Shown here: positions 10,326-18,387 of the stretch, piece by piece
How the letters are laid out: the number at the start of each line of letters is the position of its first letter
How positions within the stretch are numbered: the stretch's first letter is position 1
Origin: an uncultured Eggerthellaceae bacterium
GTDB lineage: Bacteria; Actinomycetota; Coriobacteriia; Coriobacteriales; Eggerthellaceae
Direction of reading: 5' to 3'
DNA: 64,000 bases
NCBI GenBank assembly: GCA_944321455.1
Contig: CALULI010000006.1
Location: 310,001 to 374,000 of the forward strand
Program-made: the position numbers and the translations under genes
The notes under the pieces: generated by a model
Told to the model about the DNA's origin: nothing
Databases searched by the model: none
What the model saw: the letters and a program-made list of their open reading frames with translations, nothing else

Positions 10326-10670
10326 TCTACGAAAGCTCTGTATCTTGACTATTACGCGTGTGTTTCAGGTTCGTTAATTTAGTTTTATAGACAACAGTCA
10401 AAAACTATTAGCTTATCGATTCTCAAGATAGAGAAACAACGGTGATGCTCAGCACACTGATACCTTCTTCATGTTGTGTAGCGTATTTAAGTCCTTATTT
10501 TCGCTATTCGGCATTTTCTATTAATAAGAGCTATCGATAAGCGTTCTTATTTATACTTTTTGCCGTTTTGTATAAATAAGAGCAGCTAAATTTCTCTGTC
10601 CTTCTTAATACCTAGATGGACAAATTACGATCCATAGAAAGCTTTAAGTTGTGATTCTTGCAACCAGAGT
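10326..10670. other. Gene-free leader/promoter region upstream of gltB
   Basis: A 345-bp A+T-rich stretch between gltB and the ASCH gene, with no credible coding frame. It holds a perfect 12-bp inverted repeat (10545-10556 tcttatttatac with 10570-10581 gtataaataaga, 13-nt loop) and a related direct repeat (aataagagc near 10533 and 10576). On the minus strand TTGACT occurs about 100 bp before the gltB start, but I see no well-spaced -10 box, so no promoter is called. Confidence 0.4.
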
Positions 10671-11219
10671 TTAAGAATTAGCGTTTTGCTTTTGCTCTTC
10701 TATAAAATTATTCCACCAGGAACGTATTTCTTCTTCTTTGATGGTGCGATTATGCCAGGTAAGAAGTGGTTCATAATACGTCTTTAGAGCGGTTGCGTTA
10801 TCAATTTCATCAGGAATAATTTCAATCAAGCTATCATCAACATCAAAGAGGTGAAGCTTGCCTTTGACTTCAAAAGGCTTCACCCAGCCTAACCCATCAA
10901 AGATCCAAGCGTAGCAGTCACCTTCTGGCATTTCATCCATATTGGCAGTATCTAAATGTTTCTTTTCAAAGGGAACAATGTCTACAAGATTAACAATGCA
11001 CAGTGCATGTTTTGCAATAGATCCTGGCCAAGCTTTTGAACTAGCACATATTAAAAGTTCGCCACGATAATCTGTTTTCCACGTTCGACATTCAACGGTT
11101 TTCCAACCAAGAAGCACACTCATTGCCCATTCAGGCATCAACGACAAAGCTTTCACGGGTTCTTTCGCCTTCCTCTTGAAAGACTTTACTGACCTTCTGA
11201 ATCTGAATTGTTCATCCAA
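10671..11219 (-). CDS. ASCH-domain protein
   Basis: A 182-aa protein. Residues about 22-70 ('ALSLMPEWAMSVLLGWKTVE', then 'CRTWKTDYRGELLICASS') match the ASCH fold, a PUA-like beta-barrel thought to bind RNA or modified nucleotides. The C-terminal part has no recognised feature. It overlaps the 3' end of the upstream zinc-ribbon gene by 34 bp in another frame, which indicates translational coupling. The exact start is uncertain; the ASCH homology itself begins some 20 residues in. Function unknown; regulation of translation or tRNA metabolism is only a family-level guess. Confidence 0.7.
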   Translation of the reverse strand: MDEQFRFRRSVKSFKRKAKEPVKALSLMPEWAMSVLLGWKTVECRTWKTDYRGELLICASSKAWPGSIAKHALCIVNLVDIVPFEKKHLDTANMDEMPEGDCYAWIFDGLGWVKPFEVKGKLHLFDVDDSLIEIIPDEIDNATALKTYYEPLLTWHNRTIKEEEIRSWWNNFIEEQKQNANS

Positions 11220-11722
11220 TAGTGGTTCATTTGCTCAATGAAATCCTGCATTATGGGATACCCAGAGGCGTCACCAATTATCGCATCCTTACCACAAAGC
11301 GGACATACAGCGGTATAGCCATCTGAATCGTCAATCCATTCATCTATTTCATCGGGGCAGAAAATAGTCTGGCATCCGAAACAAGCGCACTGTTTGCTAT
11401 TAGCAAGTTCCTCTTGATTAAAGGAACAGTGACTATGTGCTTCAACGTAGTCAGGAATTGGTTCATGCCTTAACGTAAACTCAACGCTCCAGATATCACT
11501 CTGCCCGAACGTATGCCAACAATCGAGACATTTCCACTTTGGCGCACGCCTGTCGACAAAGCAACTACCCAAGGTGAGCTTCCCTGAATCCAGTTTTTCT
11601 TTAAAACCATCGGACCATTCGGGCCTACCCCACTGAATCCGTGCTATTTTTCTAGACCCACACGAAGGGCAACGAAATAACGCTTCTTCTTTGTTGGTAG
11701 CCTTAAAAGTCTTTTCGGACAT
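11186..11722 (-). CDS. Zinc-ribbon protein of unknown function
   Basis: A 178-aa protein with several paired cysteines: 'CPSCGSRKI' (about 18-26), 'WKCLDCWHTFG', 'CACFGCQTIFCPDEI' and 'CPLCGKDAIIGDASGYPI'. The last block belongs to an uncharacterised family often labelled 'cytoplasmic protein', where a ribbon is followed by DAIIGDASGYPI. It probably binds two zinc ions. The gene overlaps the ASCH gene and is likely to act with it. Nucleic-acid binding is plausible but not shown. Confidence 0.65.
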   Translation of the reverse strand: MSEKTFKATNKEEALFRCPSCGSRKIARIQWGRPEWSDGFKEKLDSGKLTLGSCFVDRRAPKWKCLDCWHTFGQSDIWSVEFTLRHEPIPDYVEAHSHCSFNQEELANSKQCACFGCQTIFCPDEIDEWIDDSDGYTAVCPLCGKDAIIGDASGYPIMQDFIEQMNHYWMNNSDSEGQ

Positions 11723-11794
11723 TTTTGGTCATCTCCGCGTAGAGCTTAAACAAGTGGGCAACTATCAAAATGGACCGATATCGCCCCCACAATA

Positions 11795-11887
11795 TTATCC
11801 AGTTGATCTATCGCAAAGCAAAACCTCGAGAACGCCATTCTTGGCATAACACTCAATGTCATCTGAAAAGTTAACTGTTTTACTCAT
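11795..11887 (-). pseudogene. Fragment resembling the N-terminus of a DNA methylase
   Basis: A 30-codon frame reads MSKTVNFSDDIECYAKNGVL and then EVLLCDRSTG before a stop. From memory this resembles the first residues of a family of restriction-type DNA methyltransferases common in gut bacteria ('MSKxVNxNxEIECYAxNGVLEVLLxDR'). Nothing of the rest of such a protein follows in any frame, so this would be a broken remnant beside the integration site. The match is not searched and could be chance. Confidence 0.3.
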
Positions 11888-11964
11888 GGCCTTATTCAAC
11901 GCGTTGGATTGGTTCTTCTTAGTGATCGGACCACTTTAGGACTATTAAAATAATACAATAAAAA

Positions 11965-11992
11965 AGGTCAGAAGCTTTTATACTTCTGACCT
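11965..11992 (-). terminator. Terminator displaced from the initiator tRNA gene
   Basis: Perfect 10-bp stem (aggtcagaag 11965-11974 with cttctgacct 11983-11992), 8-nt loop, followed on the minus strand by a run of T (11960-11964). It sits 7 bp beyond the left tRNA fragment. Before the island inserted it would have directly followed tRNA-fMet. Confidence 0.8.
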
Positions 11993-11999
11993 GGTGGTT

Positions 12000-12045
12000 T
12001 TGGTCGCGGGGGCCGGATTTGAACCAACGACCTTCGGGTTATGAG
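12000..12045 (-). repeat. Left attachment site (tRNA-fMet 3' half)
   Basis: A 46-bp segment identical to 28968-29013. It covers the anticodon, the anticodon 3' stem, the variable and T arms, the acceptor 3' strand and CCA of the initiator tRNA. No 5' half is present here, so it is a non-functional tRNA remnant and marks the left end of the island. Confidence 0.9.
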
Positions 12046-12157
12046 GGCGTAAAGACGACCCGACAGTGCATGACACAAAACGACAAAAGTACCTTCTACT
12101 AGCCCTTTTCGATGACACTGGTACCTATGCAAGACACGATGCGACACTGGTTTTTTG

Positions 12158-12182
12158 CCAGAGTCACGGCAAAGTCACGGCA
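12158..12182 (+). promoter_or_regulatory. Candidate integrase arm-type sites, left end
   Basis: Two copies of agtcacggca (12162-12171 and 12173-12182) lie about 115 bp inside the left attachment site. The longer word ccagagtcacggca (12158-12171) recurs perfectly at 28887-28900 near the right end. The placement near both ends fits arm-type integrase binding sites; the role is inferred. Confidence 0.4.
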
Positions 12183-12229
12183 CTCGCTAGGCAAACGCCC
12201 AGTTCGGATGCCGAGGAAGGAAGGTAGCA

Positions 12230-12541
12230 ATGTCAGCCACGAACACCGATTGGACCGCCCTGCAGCAAGCCGAGGACATGGCCTACTTCAAGGCAGACCT
12301 CTGCTGCTATTCGCCCGAGAGCTACAGCCTGGAAGAGAAGAAAGAGATTTGCAACGAGATGGTCTCCACCAGCAAGGCCGTGCTCGACGCCATGCGCGCC
12401 GACTTCGAACAGCTGCCCGCCGATGCCAGGGGCAAGCTTCTCGACATGCTCTGCCAGTCAGGAGTCGAGAGCCCCGAATGGTGGTGGGACGTCCTTGTCG
12501 GCGAGGGCGACCCGCTGTATAGGGGGCTTGAAGCAATCTAA
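12230..12541 (+). CDS. Small acidic hypothetical protein
   Basis: A 103-aa protein (MSATNTDWTALQQAEDMAYF...) with a good ribosome site (GGAAGG, 5 nt before the ATG). It is mostly alpha-helical by eye, acidic, and has a Trp-rich stretch near the end ('SPEWWWDVL'). No motif is recognised. It is the only plus-strand gene at the left end of the island and converges on the Cys-rich unknown cluster. Its position beside the arm-type repeats would suit an excisionase-like or regulatory gene, but the sequence gives no helix-turn-helix to support that. Confidence 0.55.
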   Translation: MSATNTDWTALQQAEDMAYFKADLCCYSPESYSLEEKKEICNEMVSTSKAVLDAMRADFEQLPADARGKLLDMLCQSGVESPEWWWDVLVGEGDPLYRGLEAI

Positions 12542-12564
12542 TCAATAGTCGTCTTGTCGAAAAC

Positions 12565-12592
12565 GCCCTCCCAATCCATCGACTGGGAGGGC
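12565..12592 (-). terminator. Rho-independent terminator of the Cys-rich gene cluster
   Basis: Perfect 9-bp stem (gccctccca 12565-12573 with tgggagggc 12584-12592), 10-nt loop, followed on the minus strand by GTTTTCG. It lies 46 bp past the stop of the 12638-13480 gene. Confidence 0.7.
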
Positions 12593-12637
12593 ACGCTCAT
12601 CTATGCACCGTGCGTCAATGAGAGCCGCAGATCGCCA

Positions 12638-13480
12638 TCATGCTTCAAGGGACGAATTGCCATCCAGACTCTGCCTAATCAGGTGAAGAGCATGATCGAT
12701 AACCTCCCCCTCCTCGTCGTCGGCTATTGCATCCTTGAAAGCCTGCGACTGCATGATTGGCAGAATCTCATCATCTGTTTCAGTGATTAACGGAAAGAAC
12801 GGATAGTAGTACCAGTCGGACAGGTCCTCATAGCCCTCTTGGGGAGGTTCGTGAGAGACCCTGACGTAGTCCCCGATCCACATACCACTTGGATCAGGAA
12901 CGTCGTCTCTGCCGTCGAGATATCCGTCACCGTAGCGTTCGGCTCCTGCCCCCAAGAAGACTGGAAGCAGGTCGAGCCGTTGGATGCCTTCCCTCACGCC
13001 GCCATCACGCCAGACATGCGTTGAGGTCATGGGCGTGCGCTCTCGATCGTAATACTGCCTCTTGGTCTCGTTGATGACATACCTGTAATGGATGACATCC
13101 TTGTCGAAGGTGCCCTCATAGGGAACCTCTGGCAAGCCAGGTGATTCGCAATCGTAGTAGTTCTTGCCCTTCGCCAAGCGAAAACGTCCAGCGACATCGA
13201 CGTAGATGTCCTCGGCTTCGCAGAGCGCGCATGGCTCGCGGTGTCCGCAATCGGCCTCGATCTTGGCTAGCGCGGGGTTCTCTTCGTTGTCCAGCTCGCG
13301 ATAGTCACCGAGAAAGACGAGCATGTCGCCGCGCCAGTCGCTGTCAAGCAAGGTGCAGATCGCGTCGGTGTACTCGTTGCCTACGTCAATGTTGGAAACC
13401 ATCTTGGCACCGGTGTCGAAGGGCTCTATGCCAAGCTGCTCACGTTTGTCGGCGTTAAGCCAAAGGTAGTATTCTCCCAT
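12638..13480 (-). CDS. Unknown protein, 'MGEYYxW' family
   Basis: A 280-aa protein. The ATG at 13480 is chosen because AGGT lies 8 nt before it and because the product then begins MGEYYLWLNADKREQL, which matches the start of an unnamed family I know from gut bacteria ('MGEYFYWVNVDKKEYI'). Later parts also fit: 'LLDSDWRGDMLVFLGD', 'HYRYVINETKRQYYDR', 'LLPVFLGAGAERYGDG' and 'GMWIGDYVRVS'. A small Cys cluster 'CGHREPCALC' lies around residue 78-87. No enzymatic motif is visible. It is the last gene of a three-gene minus-strand cluster ended by a terminator. An immunity or cargo role is possible but unproven. Confidence 0.6.
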   Translation of the reverse strand: MGEYYLWLNADKREQLGIEPFDTGAKMVSNIDVGNEYTDAICTLLDSDWRGDMLVFLGDYRELDNEENPALAKIEADCGHREPCALCEAEDIYVDVAGRFRLAKGKNYYDCESPGLPEVPYEGTFDKDVIHYRYVINETKRQYYDRERTPMTSTHVWRDGGVREGIQRLDLLPVFLGAGAERYGDGYLDGRDDVPDPSGMWIGDYVRVSHEPPQEGYEDLSDWYYYPFFPLITETDDEILPIMQSQAFKDAIADDEEGEVIDHALHLIRQSLDGNSSLEA

Positions 13481-13535
13481 GCCAATCAACCTATTCTCGA
13501 CTGTCGCGCCAGCGATGGCGCTCCATACCACATCG

Positions 13536-14093
13536 CTACTCCTCGTCTTCCCATGTCTGCTCGTAGCGCATCCATGCCTTCAGTGGGACGTTCATCTTCC
13601 TCGTGCCGTAGAACACGATGTAGTCGGCATAGTTGCGGCAATACCACCAGTCTCGGAAGCGGCCTTCCTTCCCACTGAATACATCCTCTTCAAGCCTCCG
13701 TGGGGTAAGGTAGTCCCACGTGTAGTCGAAACTCTTCCCGCCGTGCTCCCACTCCCACGTGTAATGCGAGTCAACTTCGTTGAAGAGCAGGTTGTTGTAG
13801 ATGTAGCCCTCGACGCACGGCAGCTCATCAAGGTTGGCAGGCAAGTCGTCGACGCAGATTCGCTTCATATAGCGAGTGACCTTCGGCTCGGTGTCGAACA
13901 CCATGAACCGGTCGCACATGTCGCATTTCCAGATGTTGATACAGCCCTCGTCCTCGTTCCTCAGGTTGAAAAAAAAGGAGCAGCTGTCGTAGTTTGCCTC
14001 GAACACGCTGAACGGAACGAAGTCGTACTCCGTCTCGTCCCCGTCGCAGCCGTTCCACAGCTGGTTGCCGCAAGGACACCCGAGCTTAGCCAT
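13536..14093 (-). CDS. Small zinc-ribbon protein of unknown function
   Basis: A 185-aa protein starting MAKLGCPCGNQLWNGCDGDE. The ATG at 14093 is chosen because AGGGGTG lies about 8 nt upstream; the frame runs further upstream without a ribosome site. Two cysteine pairs ('CPCG' near 6-9 and 'CDMCDRFMVFD' near 61-71) suggest one zinc ribbon split by an insert. The C-terminal half is rich in Tyr and Trp. Its first 8 bp overlap the stop of the gene before it, so the two are translationally coupled. 'MAKLGCxCG' proteins with 'WxCxxCxRxYVF' are frequent uncharacterised proteins of gut bacteria. Function unknown. Confidence 0.6.
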   Translation of the reverse strand: MAKLGCPCGNQLWNGCDGDETEYDFVPFSVFEANYDSCSFFFNLRNEDEGCINIWKCDMCDRFMVFDTEPKVTRYMKRICVDDLPANLDELPCVEGYIYNNLLFNEVDSHYTWEWEHGGKSFDYTWDYLTPRRLEEDVFSGKEGRFRDWWYCRNYADYIVFYGTRKMNVPLKAWMRYEQTWEDEE

Positions 14094-14949
14094 TATCATC
14101 ACCCCTAAATTCCTCGATGGGCACCGCGTAGCGGCGCTTCGACTTGGGGAGCATCTCCCTGCAGGGCGCACCACGCGAGATCTCTCCGTCGTCGGACTCG
14201 ACGAACGCCCCGCAATACCTGCACGTGACGCGGAACTTGCGGAACTCAAGGCCGGCAGAGCTCGGGATGATCTCGTATGAGAACGGGCCATCGCCTGGAT
14301 ACGGGTAGTACCACTTGCACATCCCGTGCCTTGCCCTGAAGTCCGAAACGGCAGCCATCTCGCTTTCGCTGAGGTACAGCTCCCACTTCTCCTGAACAGG
14401 CTCTGCGTCGTCGTGGTCCCAGCGGTACGTGGCCTTCCCGAACTCGCTCAGCACTGCGGACTCGAGCAAGTCGCCTTGCCTCAACTCTTCTAGGCGCTTG
14501 AAGAAATACCTCTTGGTCTCGTCCAGCGTTTCGAAATAGCTATGCTCCCAGTTCTTACCTGTGTGCTCAATCACACAGCCTGGCCCCATCCTGGCAAAGC
14601 CCGGGTCGTTCGGGTCGAAGCGGCCGGACAGGAAGTGCCGCCACCTGTCGCCAGCAGCTGGCCCTGTCACGATGGGGCCGCCCTCGTTCTCCGGCACGAA
14701 CAGGTAGAAGCTCCCGGGATCATCCTGACTCTCGACGAGCAGCCTGCCGCATTCCGGACACTGGTAGAGTGACCGCTCGTAGTCGAGCGGGTCCATGAGA
14801 GCGCCTAGGTCCTGGCCACGACCCTTCCTCATCCACGCTTCCCAGTAGTCTTCGGCATCAACGTCCGAGATGATGTGCATGGCCCAGGGCTCGTGGTCAG
14901 TCGAGTCCCATATGCGACCTCCGCCGTGACAAGTGCTGCATGCGCTCAT
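14086..14949 (-). CDS. Cys-rich protein of unknown function
   Basis: A 287-aa protein with three CxxC pairs: 'CSTCHGGG' (4-11), 'YQCPECGRLLVE' (about 62-73) and 'CRYCGAFVE' near residue 240. 'CPECGRLLVE...GSFYLF' echoes the ribbon of the downstream 13536-14093 protein, so the two may be related by duplication. The middle holds 'DETKRYFFKRLEEL', similar in style to 'NETKRQYYDRE' of the third gene. It is first in the cluster, with AAGGAGC shortly before the ATG. No catalytic motif is seen. Confidence 0.55.
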   Translation of the reverse strand: MSACSTCHGGGRIWDSTDHEPWAMHIISDVDAEDYWEAWMRKGRGQDLGALMDPLDYERSLYQCPECGRLLVESQDDPGSFYLFVPENEGGPIVTGPAAGDRWRHFLSGRFDPNDPGFARMGPGCVIEHTGKNWEHSYFETLDETKRYFFKRLEELRQGDLLESAVLSEFGKATYRWDHDDAEPVQEKWELYLSESEMAAVSDFRARHGMCKWYYPYPGDGPFSYEIIPSSAGLEFRKFRVTCRYCGAFVESDDGEISRGAPCREMLPKSKRRYAVPIEEFRGDDNG

Positions 14950-15062
14950 GTTGCTCCTTTCTCCGATTTCATGATGTGAGCATTATCCCATGCCCCTGGG
15001 ACACAAATTGTCCCTTACGTGGGACAGCGGAGACGGTTTCTGCAAAACGCGAGGTCAGACGG

Positions 15063-16256
15063 CTAAGCGATCGTAATGTACCCCGGAGTGCTCGCGGTGT
15101 CGATGCGGAAGTAGGTGTACGCCGTCTTGTTGCTGGCCCACACGGTGCCGTTGCCGCCGACGGGCGATGTGGAGCACAAGTAGAAGCACTGCGAGCCCGA
15201 GATTCCGCTCGAAGGCAGCGCCCAGGTCGCGTCCGCGTAGATCCTCGTTAGCTTGTTGCACCCCGAGAACGTGTAGAACAGGTCCGTCAGCGTGGACAGA
15301 TCGAAGCCCCGGAAGTCGATCGTCGTGAACGCACAGGAGCTGAACATGTAGCGCATCGAGCGCACGCCCGAGAGGTTGCCCAGGCCGCCCACGCTCGCAA
15401 GGTTCGTGCAGCTGTAGAACAGGTAGTTGAAGTTCAAATACAAGAAGCCCGCCATGTTGGTCGCGAAGGTCGCGCTCGTAAGATGCTGGCGGTGCGTCGG
15501 GCCGGTGACGCCGCCCCAGGGCGTGAAGCCCAGTCCCACGTACTTGCCGATGGAGCAGATCCGCCCGGACGCGACGAACTCGCGCGTGGCGTCGGGTGTC
15601 GAGGTGGCCGTGAGCACGCCCTCGCCGTCCGCATAGTAGTGCGCCCAGAACCAGGTGCGCCGGTCGTCGTTGGGGTCGGTCAGAACGCCGCCCGCGCCTA
15701 GCTTGCACACGGAAGCCCCGCTCGTCGTTGAGGGCACGAAGCCGTCCGTGCCGCCAACCAGGCGGTTGCAGCTGTTGAACATGAGCGAGCCCGAGAGCCC
15801 CGAGTTGCTGAAGCTCGTGGCGTAGATCGTCTCCAGGCTCCCGCAGCTCGTGAACATCTGGTTCGCGCTCGTCATGCCGGACAGGTTCTCGAAGCCCCTC
15901 ACCTCGGTGCAGTTCGAGAACGCGTTGAACCAGTAGTTGCAGTTCGTCAGGCCCAGGCTCCCGATGGTGCTGTCGATGTAGACCTTCTTCACCAGCAGCT
16001 TTATCGAGTCGTAGGAGCGTGCGCTCGCGGACGAGTAGCCCGTCGGGTCGATCTCGAAGACCTGCACGATGCGCCCGCCGGTGACGGAGGTGCGCCGCTC
16101 GTAGTAGTTGATCTCCAGCGTGCCGTCGTCCAGGAGCAAGGCGCGGATCTTGTAGCCCACGTCCCATTCGAGCGCCAGGATGGAGGCTGCCACGTCGCCC
16201 GGCGCGTAGAGCGTGCTCTCGCGCGGCTTCCTGCTCTTGTGTCGTCTCTGCGCCAT
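15063..16256 (-). CDS. BspA/DUF285-type repeat protein, phage-like
   Basis: A 397-aa protein. The start MAQRRHKSRKPREST (16256) has AGGTG 7-8 nt upstream. The first 100 residues are a basic tail followed by a beta-rich region. The rest contains degenerate repeats of the BspA/DUF285 kind, built around 'F..C..L..I....F' units ('NAFSNCTEVRGFENLSGMTS', 'MFTSCGSLETIYATSF', 'MFSSCAFTTIDFRGFDLS', 'TFSGCNKLTRIYADATW'). There is no signal peptide or sortase motif, so it is probably not a free surface adhesin; as cargo of a prophage it could be a tail-tip or receptor-binding protein. It stands alone, with gaps of about 110 bp on both sides. Confidence 0.6.
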   Translation of the reverse strand: MAQRRHKSRKPRESTLYAPGDVAASILALEWDVGYKIRALLLDDGTLEINYYERRTSVTGGRIVQVFEIDPTGYSSASARSYDSIKLLVKKVYIDSTIGSLGLTNCNYWFNAFSNCTEVRGFENLSGMTSANQMFTSCGSLETIYATSFSNSGLSGSLMFNSCNRLVGGTDGFVPSTTSGASVCKLGAGGVLTDPNDDRRTWFWAHYYADGEGVLTATSTPDATREFVASGRICSIGKYVGLGFTPWGGVTGPTHRQHLTSATFATNMAGFLYLNFNYLFYSCTNLASVGGLGNLSGVRSMRYMFSSCAFTTIDFRGFDLSTLTDLFYTFSGCNKLTRIYADATWALPSSGISGSQCFYLCSTSPVGGNGTVWASNKTAYTYFRIDTASTPGYITIA

Positions 16257-16366
16257 GGTTATCACCTGCCATTTGCCCAGCCTTTCGTCTCAGGCGGGCA
16301 AACGCAAGAAGCCCGCACCATTGCTGATGCGGGCATCGTCTCAGACCGTCACAAAGTGCGTTGTCG

Positions 16367-17185
16367 TTAGACCTCCATGCTCACCATGCGGTCTCTGTCA
16401 TAGTGGAATTCGGGGACGTTCATCCTTGTAACGTCGTATACAACAGTCTCTGGCAGCATAAGTCCCTTTGCAAAAAGGTGCTCGTGCTTGAAGGGCGTTC
16501 GCCAGATGAAATAGTCTGCATTGGAGCTCCTGATGACGTCAAGAAACGCAGCGTCGGCGAAGAAGTAGTGCAGTCGCCCCCGCAAACAGTCCCCCTCATG
16601 GATTTCGTTCTTAATCGGTTCGGCGCTCTCCAGATATCCGGTTGATTCGTCGAAAACGTAGAAGACCAGTTTGTAGCCTGGGTAATTGTCTCGGTAGCTG
16701 TCGGCATGGCGTGCATGCTTCTCGACGATGCGCCTGAATCCGTCAAGATACATGCCGTAGCCATGGTCCTCTACTGTTGGAAGGCTCGTCTTGCCGATTA
16801 TGGTCAGCCTGGCATCATCAGCCGCCATGTCTAGCATCTCGCGAAGCTCGTGCTCGTACTGCCTGATGATTTCGCTTTCATGCGATCTCGATGGGTTGAC
16901 AAAACCCTTCTTGTCGCCTGGTCTCTCGTGATCGTCGACTCGCATGGCTTCCAGCATAATGTGCTGGCCATGATTGACAAAGTCGGGTGGTGGCACATCC
17001 TCGCTTGAGTAGTCTTCCCATCCAGCTTCATCCAGTACGATGCTGAGAATCGCTTCTGTCTCCTCGTCTTCGGGAATCAGAGCGCATTCCTCGCTCCTAA
17101 AGCCCGTACGGAGATAATCGAGTTGTTCAGCCTCGATATCAAGCGAATTGCGGAGACGCGGTCTTTTGTTGCCTGTCGCATCCAT
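16367..17185 (-). CDS. Unknown protein at the end of the type I restriction operon
   Basis: A 272-aa acidic protein starting 11 bp after the hsdS stop, so it is probably translated from the hsdRMS message. 'PPDFVNHGQHIMLEAMRVDD' (about residues 65-84) recalls a family of uncharacterised proteins with a 'PDF....IMMEVMRVDD' core, and 'NPSRSHESEIIRQYEHELRE' follows. 'YKLVFYVFDEST' and 'YFIWRTPFKHEHLFAKG' are beta-rich stretches further on. I cannot assign a fold. A nuclease fold of the PD-(D/E)XK kind is possible from the PD...E pattern but not established. Linkage to the restriction genes suggests an accessory defence role. Confidence 0.6.
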   Translation of the reverse strand: MDATGNKRPRLRNSLDIEAEQLDYLRTGFRSEECALIPEDEETEAILSIVLDEAGWEDYSSEDVPPPDFVNHGQHIMLEAMRVDDHERPGDKKGFVNPSRSHESEIIRQYEHELREMLDMAADDARLTIIGKTSLPTVEDHGYGMYLDGFRRIVEKHARHADSYRDNYPGYKLVFYVFDESTGYLESAEPIKNEIHEGDCLRGRLHYFFADAAFLDVIRSSNADYFIWRTPFKHEHLFAKGLMLPETVVYDVTRMNVPEFHYDRDRMVSMEV

Positions 17186-17196
17186 TCTGAATGCTC

Positions 17197-18387
17197 CTAC
17201 TGCACGTACAAATGATTATTTGGCTGCATAAGGCCGACCTTTGAGACGTCGATTTCACCGGACATGAGTTTGGGAAGGAGGGCGTCACGGAGCGAGCCCA
17301 GACGTTGTGACTCGATCCCATTGAGCTCAATCTGCCGGTAAATTGGGTCTGCAAAATCGCAGAAAGCCTCAATCGCCGTGCGGCAAGGGCTGGGCATCGG
17401 GTAATCGAGAGTTGCTTTTGGCTGCGCCCTTTGACGACTGCCCGTTGATCCGGTTACGTGCTCTAGGAGGAATGCGGTAAAGCTGGCGGCGTTGATGGCA
17501 GCGCAATAGAAGCTCTTGTGTCGTGGCTCCAGCGGTTTATACACGATAAACTCTGTTGAGCAGACGGCCTTATCGGTCAAACATGCCGGTATCCACATTC
17601 GTTTTATCGAAGGGTTCAGTTTCGATATGAGAATGGAGCTACGATCAACGATGTACTTGTTGCTCTTTATTCCATCCGCTAGTTCAAATATCGGCCAATG
17701 CATCTCATCAAATGCAGGGATACTGTAATGCTCCCAGGTCTCGCCCGCATGTTGTTGGGGCTTAAGCGATTTGGTTGAGATTTCTAGCACATTTTTCAGC
17801 GATGTTGTTGAAACTGAGCCGCTAAATCGCTTGGAGAACTCCAAATCAACGAGCGTAGCCAAATAATCATTTACTCGAGTGTTGACCGCAATCTTATCAT
17901 CGATAGAGCCAGCTATATCCACAATCGTGTCTCGCACATGCTGCTCTGGCCATGGGATAGTTAGAGATTCGAGCACAGGTACATAGAGATTCTTTTGCAC
18001 GCTTCCTACAGCCATTGCAATAATCGATTGTCGCGCCATCCGAAGTGAATAGAAAATGTATCTCAAATCATTTGATTGCTTAGGCACGATATTAATCACG
18101 GCACGATTACCGCACATGGGTTTTCTTAGAATGCCAAGCCGTCCGATTGTTCCCGACTTACTTATGCCGATTGAGTTAGCGGGAAACATCAATGCGCTCT
18201 TTCCTGCGGACTCGTACCCTGCCTGTGAAAGAGTTCTGCTCGTTTCAAACACTTCCGCATCATTGAGATCAACCGCACGCAGCCAGCGAATCCCTCCACC
18301 AAAGTATCCCGGAACTTTCTGTGATGGGTTGACGTAGCCTTCTTGAAGGTCGCAGATGTTTCCGATTTCCACAGAATTAGAAACCAT
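17197..18387 (-). CDS. hsdS: Type I restriction enzyme specificity subunit
   Basis: A 396-aa protein with two target-recognition domains. The first spans about 1-150 ('IGNICDLQEGYVNPSQ', 'GISKSGTIGRLGIL', 'VGSVQKNLYVPVLESLTIPWP') and ends in the conserved helix 'IDDKIAVNTRVNDYLATLVD'. The second spans about 190-370 ('HYSIPAFDEMHWPIFE', 'ISKLNPSIKRMW', 'GSTGSRQRAQPKATLDYPMP') and ends with 'IESQRLGSLRDALLPKLMSGEIDV', the usual HsdS C-terminal helix. It sets which bipartite DNA site is methylated or cut. The start overlaps the hsdM end by 11 bp. Base composition is lower in G+C here than in hsdM and hsdR, as often seen for swapped recognition subunits. Confidence 0.95.
   Translation of the reverse strand: MVSNSVEIGNICDLQEGYVNPSQKVPGYFGGGIRWLRAVDLNDAEVFETSRTLSQAGYESAGKSALMFPANSIGISKSGTIGRLGILRKPMCGNRAVINIVPKQSNDLRYIFYSLRMARQSIIAMAVGSVQKNLYVPVLESLTIPWPEQHVRDTIVDIAGSIDDKIAVNTRVNDYLATLVDLEFSKRFSGSVSTTSLKNVLEISTKSLKPQQHAGETWEHYSIPAFDEMHWPIFELADGIKSNKYIVDRSSILISKLNPSIKRMWIPACLTDKAVCSTEFIVYKPLEPRHKSFYCAAINAASFTAFLLEHVTGSTGSRQRAQPKATLDYPMPSPCRTAIEAFCDFADPIYRQIELNGIESQRLGSLRDALLPKLMSGEIDVSKVGLMQPNNHLYVQ

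Noticed and set aside
15055-16272. A second long frame on the same strand as the repeat protein (405 codons)
   Set aside because: Arg/His/Leu-rich and low-complexity; it is the +1 shadow of the BspA-like gene, which has the ribosome site and recognisable repeats.
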